The notes under the pieces: generated by a model
Database searches by the model: none
What the model was told of the DNA's origin: nothing
The model's input: the letters and a program-made list of their open reading frames with translations, nothing else
Origin: Bacteroidales bacterium UBA5072
GTDB taxonomy: Bacteria; Bacteroidota; Bacteroidia; Bacteroidales; UBA10428
Direction: 5' to 3'
DNA length: 48,733 bases
Assembly (NCBI GenBank): GCA_002415855.1
Contig: DIAS01000118.1
Location: 1 to 48,733, forward strand
Shown: positions 40,592 through 48,224 of the stretch, one piece after another
How positions within the stretch are numbered: the stretch's first letter is position 1
Layout: each line of letters opens with the position of its first letter
Program-made: the position numbers and the translations under genes

Positions 40592-43500
40592 TTACGCATC
40601 CGGCTTGTTCAGGCGGCGATAATTGAAAAACGCCGCAAGTGCCACAAAAGCAACGATCAGCATGGAATAGAACACAAACGAAGGCACCGGTAGCGGATCG
40701 CCTTTGGCATAGGAATGCAGTCCCGTAAGGTAGTAGTTCACTCCGAAATAGGTCATGATCACAGACGTTATGCCGAGCAAAGAAGCTAAATTTAGACTGA
40801 ACAATCCTTTCAGACCCGGGACCATCCTCATGTGTACAATAAAAGCATAAACAAGAACAGTGACAAGCGCCCATGTTTCTTTAGGATCCCAGCCCCAGTA
40901 ACGGCCCCAGGATTCGTTAGCCCAAACACCGCCCAGAAAAGTCCCGATTGTCAACAGGTAAAGTCCGGCAATCAGGGTCATTTCAACTATGCAGGAAAGC
41001 TCACTGATCGTTATATGAATGTACTGTTTGTTCTTCCTGTTCTGCATGATCATCAACATGAGGTTGATGAAAGCCAGCAAGGCCCCCAGGGCAAGAAATC
41101 CATAGCTTGCCGTGATGGTTGCCACATGGATCACAAGCCAGTACGACTTCAGTACCGGTACAAGGTTGGTTATTTGGGGATCCATCCAGCTCAGGTGGGC
41201 AGTGTGCAGAATGAGGAATGCCAGAATGGCTGTTGAACTCAGCGTAATTGCCGATCTGTTGGCGAATATCAGTCCCGCCAGTACCGTTGCCCATGCAATG
41301 TAAGTCAATGCTTCATAACCGTTGCTCCAGGGTGCATGCCCTGATACATACCAACGCAGAACGAGACCTGATGAATGAAATAGGAAGAGTATAATAATCA
41401 AAATAATAGAGACGGCTACCGGAACTTTTAGTTTAATTCGGGTATAAAACAAGGACACAAACTGGAGCAAAAGCAGGACAAATCCGACAAGTCCATAATA
41501 ATTAGCGATGCGTGCAAAAATATCCGCTTTGTTCAGGAACACCTCGAGCGATACCTTTGACTGTGAAGGCATGATATCAGCGGAACAGGTGGCCTGGTAA
41601 TTTCCGATTGACCGGATAATGTTATCAGGACTATCCCAGTTCCCGGATTTCAGGCTCTGCTGAACATCCTGTAAGTAATAGGCAATGATATTGTTGGCAA
41701 AAGCGGAGTCACCGGTATTGACCTTTCCCTGAATTTCTTCATAGTTATACCAGGTACGGGTGCTGTCACCGGGAGCGGGCAATATCCGAAAAATCTCCCC
41801 GGTTAAAACAAGGTAAGCGACATTTACCCGTTCATCGAGCCGGATGATTTCATTGTCGAATTTGCTCCGGAATGCAGGCTTTTTCCGGTATGCCGCGTCT
41901 ACATAATCATGAAGAACGTAATTGTTATCCCTGAAAAAGGAGGAAAACGGAAAGTACTTTCCCCCCGATCCCAGCAATTCCTGGATTTGCGGGTGAGTTG
42001 TGCGAATGATGGGTTCATGCTGCCAGGTGGACGGATCGGCTAACATGCCCAGGAAAACCTGGTCGGATGTAAGGCCCTTGTAGGTTGTTTTCCGGTACAA
42101 TTTGCGCAAGACCTCGGAAGACAGTGTATTGAGTGGCTCAATTCTGCCGCTGTTATCCTGTATAAGCATTCTCCCTGCAAGTTCGGCGTGTTTCAGGGTA
42201 ACAGCAGCAGGTACAGTGGCAGAATCTGTTTCCCCAGCCCTGGAGAAACCTTGTACGGATACCAGCAGAATTGCAGCAAGCAAGGCTTTCTTTGCGGCAT
42301 TCAGCCGGGTGATTTCTGCTGAAAGATTACTGAACCGTGTGTTTTTTCTGAACAGGCTTAAAGCCATCCCAAGACCCATTAACAGATATCCGCCGTACGT
42401 CACCAGGGTTCCTGCCCAATCATGATTGACCGAGAGTATAGTACCCTTTTCATCCCTGTCATAGGATGACTGATAAAACCGGTATCCCCTGTACTTTAAA
42501 ATGTTATTCATGTAAATACGCCTGGATTCCTGAACATTCCTTTCCTGATCCAAAAGGGTGACATTGCTCTCAAACCAGGATGGGCTTTGGGAACCCGGAT
42601 AACGATCAACGATGAAATCGTTAAGTCTCAATTTAAATGGCAACTCCTTATATACAGAACCATAAGTAATTATAAGATCAAAATTATTCAGGGTTACCAC
42701 AACGGGACTACCGGCTATTCCGGCTTTGCCCCACAGCAGGAATTCCTTTTTTTCCTGACCGGAAGATGCTTCCATCTGCAGGGCATCAAGCGTGACTCCT
42801 TCCTGCACCGGCAAGGGCCGGGCAATGATGTTTCCCTCGCCATAGCACTTATTGAGCACCAGCATTATCGTCCCGAAAGAATAAAGCTGCATCAGTTTCA
42901 GCGAATGTTGCTGATTCTTTCCAAGTAAGATACCCGACTGATCGGCCATGTCTGTTCTGGTTACGTCGAAGGGAGCAGTAAACAGCAATGAATCACCCGA
43001 AGAAGCAAGAATTACCGTGTTGGAATCAGCGGGTGGAGTATCAAAGGCAAGAACCAATTGCCCAATGGTCTTTGTTTCACCTGAAGAAATAATGAGACTT
43101 TTCCGGCCCTCCTTGTCGGAATAAACAATTTCAGCGACAGGTTTTCCGCCAGCAGCAGCAACGATATCAGGCACGGCATTGGGGATAAACGACTTACAGG
43201 ACAAACTGAAAGTTTTACCCTGCAGGTTAATAGTATTACTGAACTTATTTCTGCCCAGGGCACTGAAAGAAGCCGGAAATTCATAACCCGGATCGTTCGC
43301 CTTTGAGAACGAAATACCCAGATAGGTATGGTCAGTCAGCACCAACCCTGATTCTTCTCCTTCCCTGACGGACAAAGTCCCTTCAAATCCCGTGTATCTG
43401 GTTATGGCCGATCCTGCCAGGATCAGAAGAAAGGCAAGATGAAAAAGAAAAATGGTGAACTTGGTTTTCTGATAGAGTTTCCTGGTAAAGATATTACCTG

Positions 43501-43684
43501 TGAGATTAATAGCACCGAGCAAAAGCAGGATCTCAAACCAATGTGCATTGTAAACCACCGCCCTGGCGGAAGCACTGCCAAAATCATTCTCAACAAACGT
43601 CGCAACAGCTATTGAAATGGCAAATAATGCCAACAGTACAGCCATTAAGCGGCTGGAAAACAAAATACCGGTTACAGTTTTCAT
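40592..43684 (-). CDS. ccsBA: Fused cytochrome c biogenesis protein CcsBA (ResB-ResC)
   Basis: 1030 residues, system II haem lyase. The first half is ResB/CcsB: three membrane helices (about 10-30, 45-65, 78-98), a large periplasmic region (FEGTLSVREGEESGLVLTDH) and a fourth helix near 430. The second half is CcsA: about eight helices from 710, with the haem-binding WWD block (GGVWANESWGRYWGWDPKE, about 910-930) and His in GHAPWSNGYEA near 783. It carries haem across the inner membrane and attaches it to CXXCH of apocytochromes. The fusion occurs in Bacteroidota and Epsilonproteobacteria. No cytochrome c gene is adjacent. Confidence 0.95.
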   Translation of the reverse strand: MKTVTGILFSSRLMAVLLALFAISIAVATFVENDFGSASARAVVYNAHWFEILLLLGAINLTGNIFTRKLYQKTKFTIFLFHLAFLLILAGSAITRYTGFEGTLSVREGEESGLVLTDHTYLGISFSKANDPGYEFPASFSALGRNKFSNTINLQGKTFSLSCKSFIPNAVPDIVAAAGGKPVAEIVYSDKEGRKSLIISSGETKTIGQLVLAFDTPPADSNTVILASSGDSLLFTAPFDVTRTDMADQSGILLGKNQQHSLKLMQLYSFGTIMLVLNKCYGEGNIIARPLPVQEGVTLDALQMEASSGQEKKEFLLWGKAGIAGSPVVVTLNNFDLIITYGSVYKELPFKLRLNDFIVDRYPGSQSPSWFESNVTLLDQERNVQESRRIYMNNILKYRGYRFYQSSYDRDEKGTILSVNHDWAGTLVTYGGYLLMGLGMALSLFRKNTRFSNLSAEITRLNAAKKALLAAILLVSVQGFSRAGETDSATVPAAVTLKHAELAGRMLIQDNSGRIEPLNTLSSEVLRKLYRKTTYKGLTSDQVFLGMLADPSTWQHEPIIRTTHPQIQELLGSGGKYFPFSSFFRDNNYVLHDYVDAAYRKKPAFRSKFDNEIIRLDERVNVAYLVLTGEIFRILPAPGDSTRTWYNYEEIQGKVNTGDSAFANNIIAYYLQDVQQSLKSGNWDSPDNIIRSIGNYQATCSADIMPSQSKVSLEVFLNKADIFARIANYYGLVGFVLLLLQFVSLFYTRIKLKVPVAVSIILIIILFLFHSSGLVLRWYVSGHAPWSNGYEALTYIAWATVLAGLIFANRSAITLSSTAILAFLILHTAHLSWMDPQITNLVPVLKSYWLVIHVATITASYGFLALGALLAFINLMLMIMQNRKNKQYIHITISELSCIVEMTLIAGLYLLTIGTFLGGVWANESWGRYWGWDPKETWALVTVLVYAFIVHMRMVPGLKGLFSLNLASLLGITSVIMTYFGVNYYLTGLHSYAKGDPLPVPSFVFYSMLIVAFVALAAFFNYRRLNKPDA

Positions 43685-43731
43685 AAAGAGAGTAATAGAA
43701 GGATTGGATCCTGAAAGTTAGTTTATTTTGA

Positions 43732-44382
43732 CTATTCCTTCAGCTTGTCGGCAAATACTTTCCTGAATTTTTCAATCTTAGGGGTAATGACAGCCGAACA
43801 ATAGGGCTGTGAAGTATTCTGAAAGTAATATTCCTGGTGGTAATCCTCTGCCTTGAAGAACTCCTGAAAGGGAACAATTTGTGTGACCAGGGGATCCTTC
43901 CAGATCTTAGCATCCTGGAGCCTCGTTTTCATTTCTTCAGCCAGCCTGCGTTGCTCATCATTGTGGTAGAAAATGACGGACCGGTATTGCGTACCCACAT
44001 CCGCTCCCTGCCGGTTCAGTGTTGTGGGATCATGTGTTTTCCAGAAAACTTCCAGAAGCTCCGTAAAAGAGATCAGGGAAGGATCGTATATGATCTGGCA
44101 GGCCTCGGCATGTCCTGTGGTTCCGGTGCATACCTCCTTGTAAGTCGGGTTTTTTGTATGTCCTCCTGAATAACCCGATTCAACAGCATATACACCTTTA
44201 AGCTGCTCAAAAACAGCTTCAACACACCAAAAACAGCCTGCGCCAAATGTTGCAGTATCAAGCTTTTTATCAGTTGTCATATCTTGCAGGTTAATAGGTT
44301 TATGATTCCGGTCAGTCTGTGAACAGGAAACCAGTTGTACTGACGCAATAAATATAAGGGATATTCCGGCCATTTTAAACAT
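43732..44382 (-). CDS. msrA: Peptide methionine (S)-sulfoxide reductase MsrA, lipoprotein form
   Basis: 216 residues. The catalytic motif is GAGCFWC with C50 as the nucleophile; GYSGGHTKNPTYKEVCTGTTGHAE and the C-terminal PYCSAVI are also present. The N-terminus is a signal with lipobox (LVSC, C20), followed by a 25-residue linker, so the enzyme is exported and anchored as a lipoprotein, repairing oxidised Met outside the cytoplasm. It is downstream of an exported protein of unknown function (45-base gap) and upstream of ccsBA on the same strand (47 bases). Confidence 0.93.
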   Translation of the reverse strand: MFKMAGISLIFIASVQLVSCSQTDRNHKPINLQDMTTDKKLDTATFGAGCFWCVEAVFEQLKGVYAVESGYSGGHTKNPTYKEVCTGTTGHAEACQIIYDPSLISFTELLEVFWKTHDPTTLNRQGADVGTQYRSVIFYHNDEQRRLAEEMKTRLQDAKIWKDPLVTQIVPFQEFFKAEDYHQEYYFQNTSQPYCSAVITPKIEKFRKVFADKLKE

Positions 44383-44427
44383 AGCGTGTTGTTTTTATGG
44401 ATAACAACCGGAATGGGAATTGGTTGA

Positions 44428-45681
44428 TCAAAGACGGCTTTCTTCCCTGTTTGTTTCATCCTCAAAGAGGACAGGTGGCATGAATTTGCTTACTTCCTGT
44501 GTATAATTCTGGCTTACCACAACCGTATAACAGGCGATATACTGCCATTTTCGACTGACAGGGTTGTAGTAGAACGAGGTATTCTTGGCATTTGACTTGT
44601 AAGGGATAATAAAGGCATATCCAAACTTAAGGTCCTTCACAGCGGTACAGAGCTTGTTCTTTTGCAGATAGGCCGCCAGCATCTTGTCGGCATGCATGAT
44701 GGCCTCTCCTTTTTTAACATTTTCAATGCCGGAGGTAGGAATAAACTCATCAATTACAATGATCTGGTCGTGCCACTTAAAAACACCCCGCGGATTGAGT
44801 GTATCAAATTGGGCTGTAACAGCCTGATCGGTGTACTTGGCCAGTTCTCTTTCCCTGCCCTCTTTTTCGAGCTTATCAGCCAGGGCTGAAGTGATCAGCA
44901 GCCGCTGCTGTTTAAAGAATTCCCCATTCAGGGAAGAATTGGTGAGTCGTCCATAGTTAACACAATGTTCCAGTAAGGTTTCAGCCTCCCTGATATGGGA
45001 CAGGCTATCACTCGTAATAAGTGGTTGAAATACTTTCGCAAATTCCTTTTCGCTGTTCGTGAGTGATGCCAGGTCATAGGCCGATCCGTAATCGAAAATT
45101 CTGGCTTGCGTATAGGCTTTGTAAACTTCCAGATACCTGATGGTTTCTGTCAGGTTGTTTTCGTGAGCATATTTTAAAGCCAGATCAACCATCCTTTCCG
45201 CTCTTTGAAAGGATTCCAGGCTACCTGGTTCACAGTAATGCTCAAATTCCTTTTTGAAGTTCTTTTCTTTAACAAACAACTGCTGGTAATGCATGCGCTG
45301 TTGCTTTATCAGGGTAAATGCATCCTCGAGGTATTGCCGGTACACCTTCACCGAAGTCTGGTCTTTCCTGAACTCAGCTCTTTCCAGGCGTGATTCGGTC
45401 AGTTGCCTGGCCTTATCCAGGTCTTCATCCACAACATATTCCTCATAGGCTTTGACAAAGATGGTCAGGTCAAGCTCACGTTGCAGGTTATAATAAGCTA
45501 CATCGCGGGTTTGTTTCAGGCGGGCTATTTGCTTTTGCAGGTAGTCCATCCGGTTATCCAGACTATCGAAATAAGCGGGCGAACCACGTTGAATGGGCAA
45601 AGACTGGGCCGTGGCAATATTGCCGTACAGACCTGAAATAGAAAGAAATATAATAATATGAATGATGATCCGGTACCGCAT
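44428..45681 (-). CDS. Exported helical protein of unknown function
   Basis: 417 residues from ATG 45681 (MRYRIIIHIIIFLSISGLYG), signal peptide cleaved after ATAQ. Residues 30-240 are helical with possible TPR-like pairs (YDQLERLDY-type: VKAYEEYVVDEDLDKARQL), and the C-terminal 130 residues are mixed alpha/beta (FKWHDQIIVIDEF, YYNPVSRKWQYIACY). The frame runs upstream to 45810 through the 7-base repeats (CNLQPTTYNLQP), which is an artefact of the repeat having no stop in this frame. No family was recognised. It is upstream of msrA in the same direction. Confidence 0.78.
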   Translation of the reverse strand: MRYRIIIHIIIFLSISGLYGNIATAQSLPIQRGSPAYFDSLDNRMDYLQKQIARLKQTRDVAYYNLQRELDLTIFVKAYEEYVVDEDLDKARQLTESRLERAEFRKDQTSVKVYRQYLEDAFTLIKQQRMHYQQLFVKEKNFKKEFEHYCEPGSLESFQRAERMVDLALKYAHENNLTETIRYLEVYKAYTQARIFDYGSAYDLASLTNSEKEFAKVFQPLITSDSLSHIREAETLLEHCVNYGRLTNSSLNGEFFKQQRLLITSALADKLEKEGRERELAKYTDQAVTAQFDTLNPRGVFKWHDQIIVIDEFIPTSGIENVKKGEAIMHADKMLAAYLQKNKLCTAVKDLKFGYAFIIPYKSNAKNTSFYYNPVSRKWQYIACYTVVVSQNYTQEVSKFMPPVLFEDETNREESRL

Positions 45682-45724
45682 TAAATGTTGAGTTAACAGG
45701 AATACCGGGTATACGTAAATTAAT

Positions 45725-45794
45725 GGTTGTAGGTTGTAGGTTGTAGGTTGTAGGTTGTAGGTTGTAGGTTGTAGGTTGCAGGTTGCAGGTTGCA
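45725..45794 (+). repeat. ten-copy 7-base tandem repeat GGTTGYA
   Basis: Seven copies of GGTTGTA followed by three copies of GGTTGCA, without interruption. It is in the gap between the repressor gene and the exported-protein gene (45682-45810) and would lie 44 to 113 bases before the start of the latter. Copy number could vary by replication slippage. Confidence 0.95.
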
Positions 45795-45810
45795 ACCACA
45801 ACCAGAACAA

Positions 45811-46617
45811 TCACAACTCTTTTCCGAACTTACTCTTCAGCAAGTTCAAGTCCTTTTTCAGTCCTGCCACGGTTTTGATCAGTTCATCGGGGGGTATCAT
45901 GGGATCGGGGATTTCGGAGCTGATGTAGTTCACAAATTTCCAGATCTCCTTGATTTCGCTGATGTGCACTTCAAACGGCTCATAGATGGGGTTCAGGGAG
46001 AACAGCCGCAGTTTGTGTTCGGTTTCGAGGATGTTCTCAGCGATTTTAAAAACAATGCCTTCATCGAGGGTAAGCACGATGTAACCGTGACCACTGATGA
46101 TGTTATTCCAGTCCTGCACAAACTCACCGGTCACATATGATCCGTCGGGAATGGGCAGCATGGAATCCCCGTTGAGCTGAAAAGTGCGGTATTTCTTTTG
46201 CCTTGAAAGGAAAGGCAATTGAAAAACAGGGAGGTCCTTGATGAATTCCGGATCGGCAAAGCCAGTGGCATAGCCGGCCTTGGCTTTTTCCGATACCAGC
46301 TCAATGTTATCCTCATTGCTGCTGTTGACGGTGGTAGCGAGCACCCGGAGGTTACTGCCCTTGAGGTACACGTCACCTCCCCTTTCGAGCTGGGAAAACT
46401 GGCTTTCTGTAAGGGCGCGAAGGTCAATTTTAACCAGCGTATCAATGGCTACGCCGAAATACTTGGAAAAGGCAACCAGTGCCTGAATGGTGGGGAAACT
46501 GACCTCGTTTTCATACCCGCTGAGGGTGGAGCGCTTCATGTTGAGAGCAAAAGCAACGTCATCCTGGGTGCGGTTCTTTCGCTTGCGCAACAATTTAATA
46601 TTGGTAGAAAAATACAT
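45811..46617 (-). CDS. LexA/CI-like self-cleaving repressor (XRE HTH plus S24 peptidase)
   Basis: 268 residues. HTH at 1-60 (NRTQDDVAFALNMKRSTLSGYE). The S24 domain follows from about 105: a cleavable A114-G115 in EKAKAGYATG, the serine S152 in NGDSMLPI and the lysine K191 in IVFKIAEN. G115 to S152 is 37 residues and S152 to K191 is 39, close to the 34 and 37 of E. coli LexA. RecA-stimulated autocleavage is therefore expected. It is longer than LexA, with a C-terminal helix tail (IKTVAGLKKDLNLLKSKFGKEL). It is divergent from dinB over a 78-base gap filled by two operator-like repeats. Confidence 0.88.
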   Translation of the reverse strand: MYFSTNIKLLRKRKNRTQDDVAFALNMKRSTLSGYENEVSFPTIQALVAFSKYFGVAIDTLVKIDLRALTESQFSQLERGGDVYLKGSNLRVLATTVNSSNEDNIELVSEKAKAGYATGFADPEFIKDLPVFQLPFLSRQKKYRTFQLNGDSMLPIPDGSYVTGEFVQDWNNIISGHGYIVLTLDEGIVFKIAENILETEHKLRLFSLNPIYEPFEVHISEIKEIWKFVNYISSEIPDPMIPPDELIKTVAGLKKDLNLLKSKFGKEL

Positions 46618-46643
46618 GGCATAAAATTTTCTTGCTAATATAA

Positions 46644-46691
46644 GAATTTTTGATTAGATTATAATCTGAATTTTTGATTATTTTATAATCA
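46644..46691. promoter_or_regulatory. two adjacent 24-base operator repeats between the repressor and dinB
   Basis: Two direct repeats, 46644-46667 and 46668-46691, differing at three positions. Each contains an inverted repeat GATTA-N5-TAATC (46652-46666 and 46676-46690). The second ends 5 bases before the dinB ATG; the first begins 27 bases from the repressor start. Binding would block both divergent genes. Confidence 0.75.
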
Positions 46692-46695
46692 TTTT

Positions 46696-47880
46696 ATGTT
46701 TTTTTCTGAGCCATCTGAAAATATAGCGCGTCGCAGCATCATCCATTTCGACCTCGACAGCTTTTTCGTGTCGGTGGAGCGGCTGATCAACAGCAGGCTG
46801 AACGGGAAGCCTGTGGTGATCGGCAGTCTGTCGGGCCGCGGGGTGGTATCGAGCTGTAGTTACGAAGCACGCAGGTACGGTGTTCATTCGGCCATGCCCA
46901 TGAAGATGGCACGGCAGCTGTGTGCCGATGCCATTGTGGTTCGGGGCGACATGGACCTGTACAGCAAGTATTCGAACATGGTTACCGAAATCATAGCCGA
47001 ACGGGCACCTGTGTATGAGAAGGCGTCGATTGATGAGCATTACATCGACCTCACGGGGATGGATCGCTTTTTCGGCTGCCTGAAATGGGCGCAGGAATTG
47101 CGGCGCGAGATCATCAAACAGACCGGCCTGCCCATTTCTTCAGGATTGTCGGTGAACAAGACCGTTTCGAAGATCGCTACCGGTGAGGCCAAGCCGAACG
47201 GTGAGAAAGAGGTGCCGGGACAGCTGGTAAGACCCTTCCTCAATCCCCTTCCCATCAGCAGGATTCCCATGATCGGCGACAAGACCTTTCATCTGCTGCG
47301 TTCCATGGGTGTGGCCACCATCGGCACGTTGAGCCAGATCCCCCCGGAGATGATGGAAAAGGTGCTGGGGAAGAACGGCATCGAAATCTGGAAAAAGGCC
47401 AACGGCATCGATACTACGCCGGTAATACCGTACTGGGAACAGAAATCGATCAGTGCGGAGCGCACGTTCGACGCCGACACCACCGATCTCGTATTGCTGA
47501 ACAACACGCTTGTGGGCATGGTAGAGAAAATAACCTACGAGTTACGCCGCGAAGAAAAGCTTACCTCCTGCATCACGGTCAAGATCCGCTATTCTAATTT
47601 CGATACCCACACGTTGCAGCAGCGCATTCCTTACACTTCCTTCGACCACAAGCTGATCGATCTGGCCAAATCGCTTTTTACAAGACTTTACCAGCGACGC
47701 ATGCTCATCCGGCTCATCGGTGTGAAGTTCAGCCACCTGGTGCAGGGAACGCCCCAGCTCAACCTGTTCGAGGACACCCCCGAGATGGTACGGCTGTACC
47801 AGGAGATTGACAGGATGCGGAAGCGGTACGGGAAGAAGGCTGTGGTGAGGGCGGTGGGAGTGAGAAAGAGTGAATTATGA
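46696..47880 (+). CDS. dinB: DNA polymerase IV (Y-family translesion polymerase)
   Basis: 394 residues. Active-site acids D19 (IIHFDLDSFF) and D113-E114 (SIDEHY); the fingers motif is SYEARRYGV; the little finger domain is C-terminal. A clamp-binding QLNLFED is near the end (about 355-362), with the Q-L-x-L-F consensus. It copies damaged DNA with low fidelity and makes untargeted errors. It is preceded by putative SOS operators and followed by a small gene and dnaE, so it looks like the ImuB/DinB part of a mutagenesis cassette. The 3' end runs into a 7-base repeat. Confidence 0.95.
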   Translation: MFFSEPSENIARRSIIHFDLDSFFVSVERLINSRLNGKPVVIGSLSGRGVVSSCSYEARRYGVHSAMPMKMARQLCADAIVVRGDMDLYSKYSNMVTEIIAERAPVYEKASIDEHYIDLTGMDRFFGCLKWAQELRREIIKQTGLPISSGLSVNKTVSKIATGEAKPNGEKEVPGQLVRPFLNPLPISRIPMIGDKTFHLLRSMGVATIGTLSQIPPEMMEKVLGKNGIEIWKKANGIDTTPVIPYWEQKSISAERTFDADTTDLVLLNNTLVGMVEKITYELRREEKLTSCITVKIRYSNFDTHTLQQRIPYTSFDHKLIDLAKSLFTRLYQRRMLIRLIGVKFSHLVQGTPQLNLFEDTPEMVRLYQEIDRMRKRYGKKAVVRAVGVRKSEL

Positions 47881-47892
47881 ATTATGAATTAT
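47872..47892 (+). repeat. three-copy 7-base tandem repeat GAATTAT
   Basis: Three perfect units, overlapping the dinB stop (TGA at 47878-47880) and an ATG at 47884 that belongs to the repeat. Confidence 0.85.
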
Positions 47893-47895
47893 GGT

Positions 47896-48105
47896 ATGAA
47901 CAAGAGATTATTTTTTTTAAAGCACGATGGGTGGTTCGAGGAGGAACTGACCGGCAAACTGTTGCATGCTTCCCAGGAGGAACTTGTACTGTGGGCCTAT
48001 GCCATGATGGAACGAAAAAGCTACCGGAATTACCTGATCACGGAAAACCCAAAACAGTCATTGAGAACCATGCTGCCGCTGTTCCATTTGGATGAAGTGG
48101 TATGA
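47896..48105 (+). CDS. small protein of the mutagenesis cassette, unknown function
   Basis: 69 residues: MNKRLFFLKHDGWFEEELTGKLLHASQEEL... and the end LPLFHLDEVV. Helical, with a hydrophobic pattern LVLWAYAMMERK; no family recognised. It begins 15 bases after dinB; the ATG at 47884 gives four more residues but lies in the tandem repeat. It may be a small partner or regulator of one of the polymerases. It is separated from dnaE by the 9-base repeats. Confidence 0.65.
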   Translation: MNKRLFFLKHDGWFEEELTGKLLHASQEELVLWAYAMMERKSYRNYLITENPKQSLRTMLPLFHLDEVV

Positions 48106-48111
48106 ACCTAA

Positions 48112-48220
48112 AAGTCTTCTAAGTCTTCTAAGTCTTCTAAGTCAAGACCAGCAGACCAGAAGACTAGAAGACCATCAGACCAGAAGACTAGAAGACTAGA
48201 AGACTAGAAGACCATCAGAC
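48112..48220 (+). repeat. 9-base tandem repeats in inverted groups
   Basis: AAGTCTTCT occurs three times in tandem (48112-48138, then a partial copy); from about 48163 the reverse-complement type unit AGAAGACTA occurs about five times with variants and ACCATCAGAC interruptions. The two groups can pair into a long hairpin. The block lies between the small gene and dnaE (ATG 48225). Confidence 0.85.
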
Positions 48221-48224
48221 AACT

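Noticed and set aside
45725..45794. CRISPR array
   Set aside because: The units are 7 bases, directly contiguous and without spacers; no cas genes.
45682..45810. 43-residue N-terminal extension of the exported protein (CNLQPTTYNLQP repeats)
   Set aside because: It is a translation of the 7-base repeat in one open frame; the signal peptide begins at the ATG at 45681.
48112..48220. CRISPR array or attachment site
   Set aside because: 9-base units in two orientations without regular spacers; no integrase nearby.
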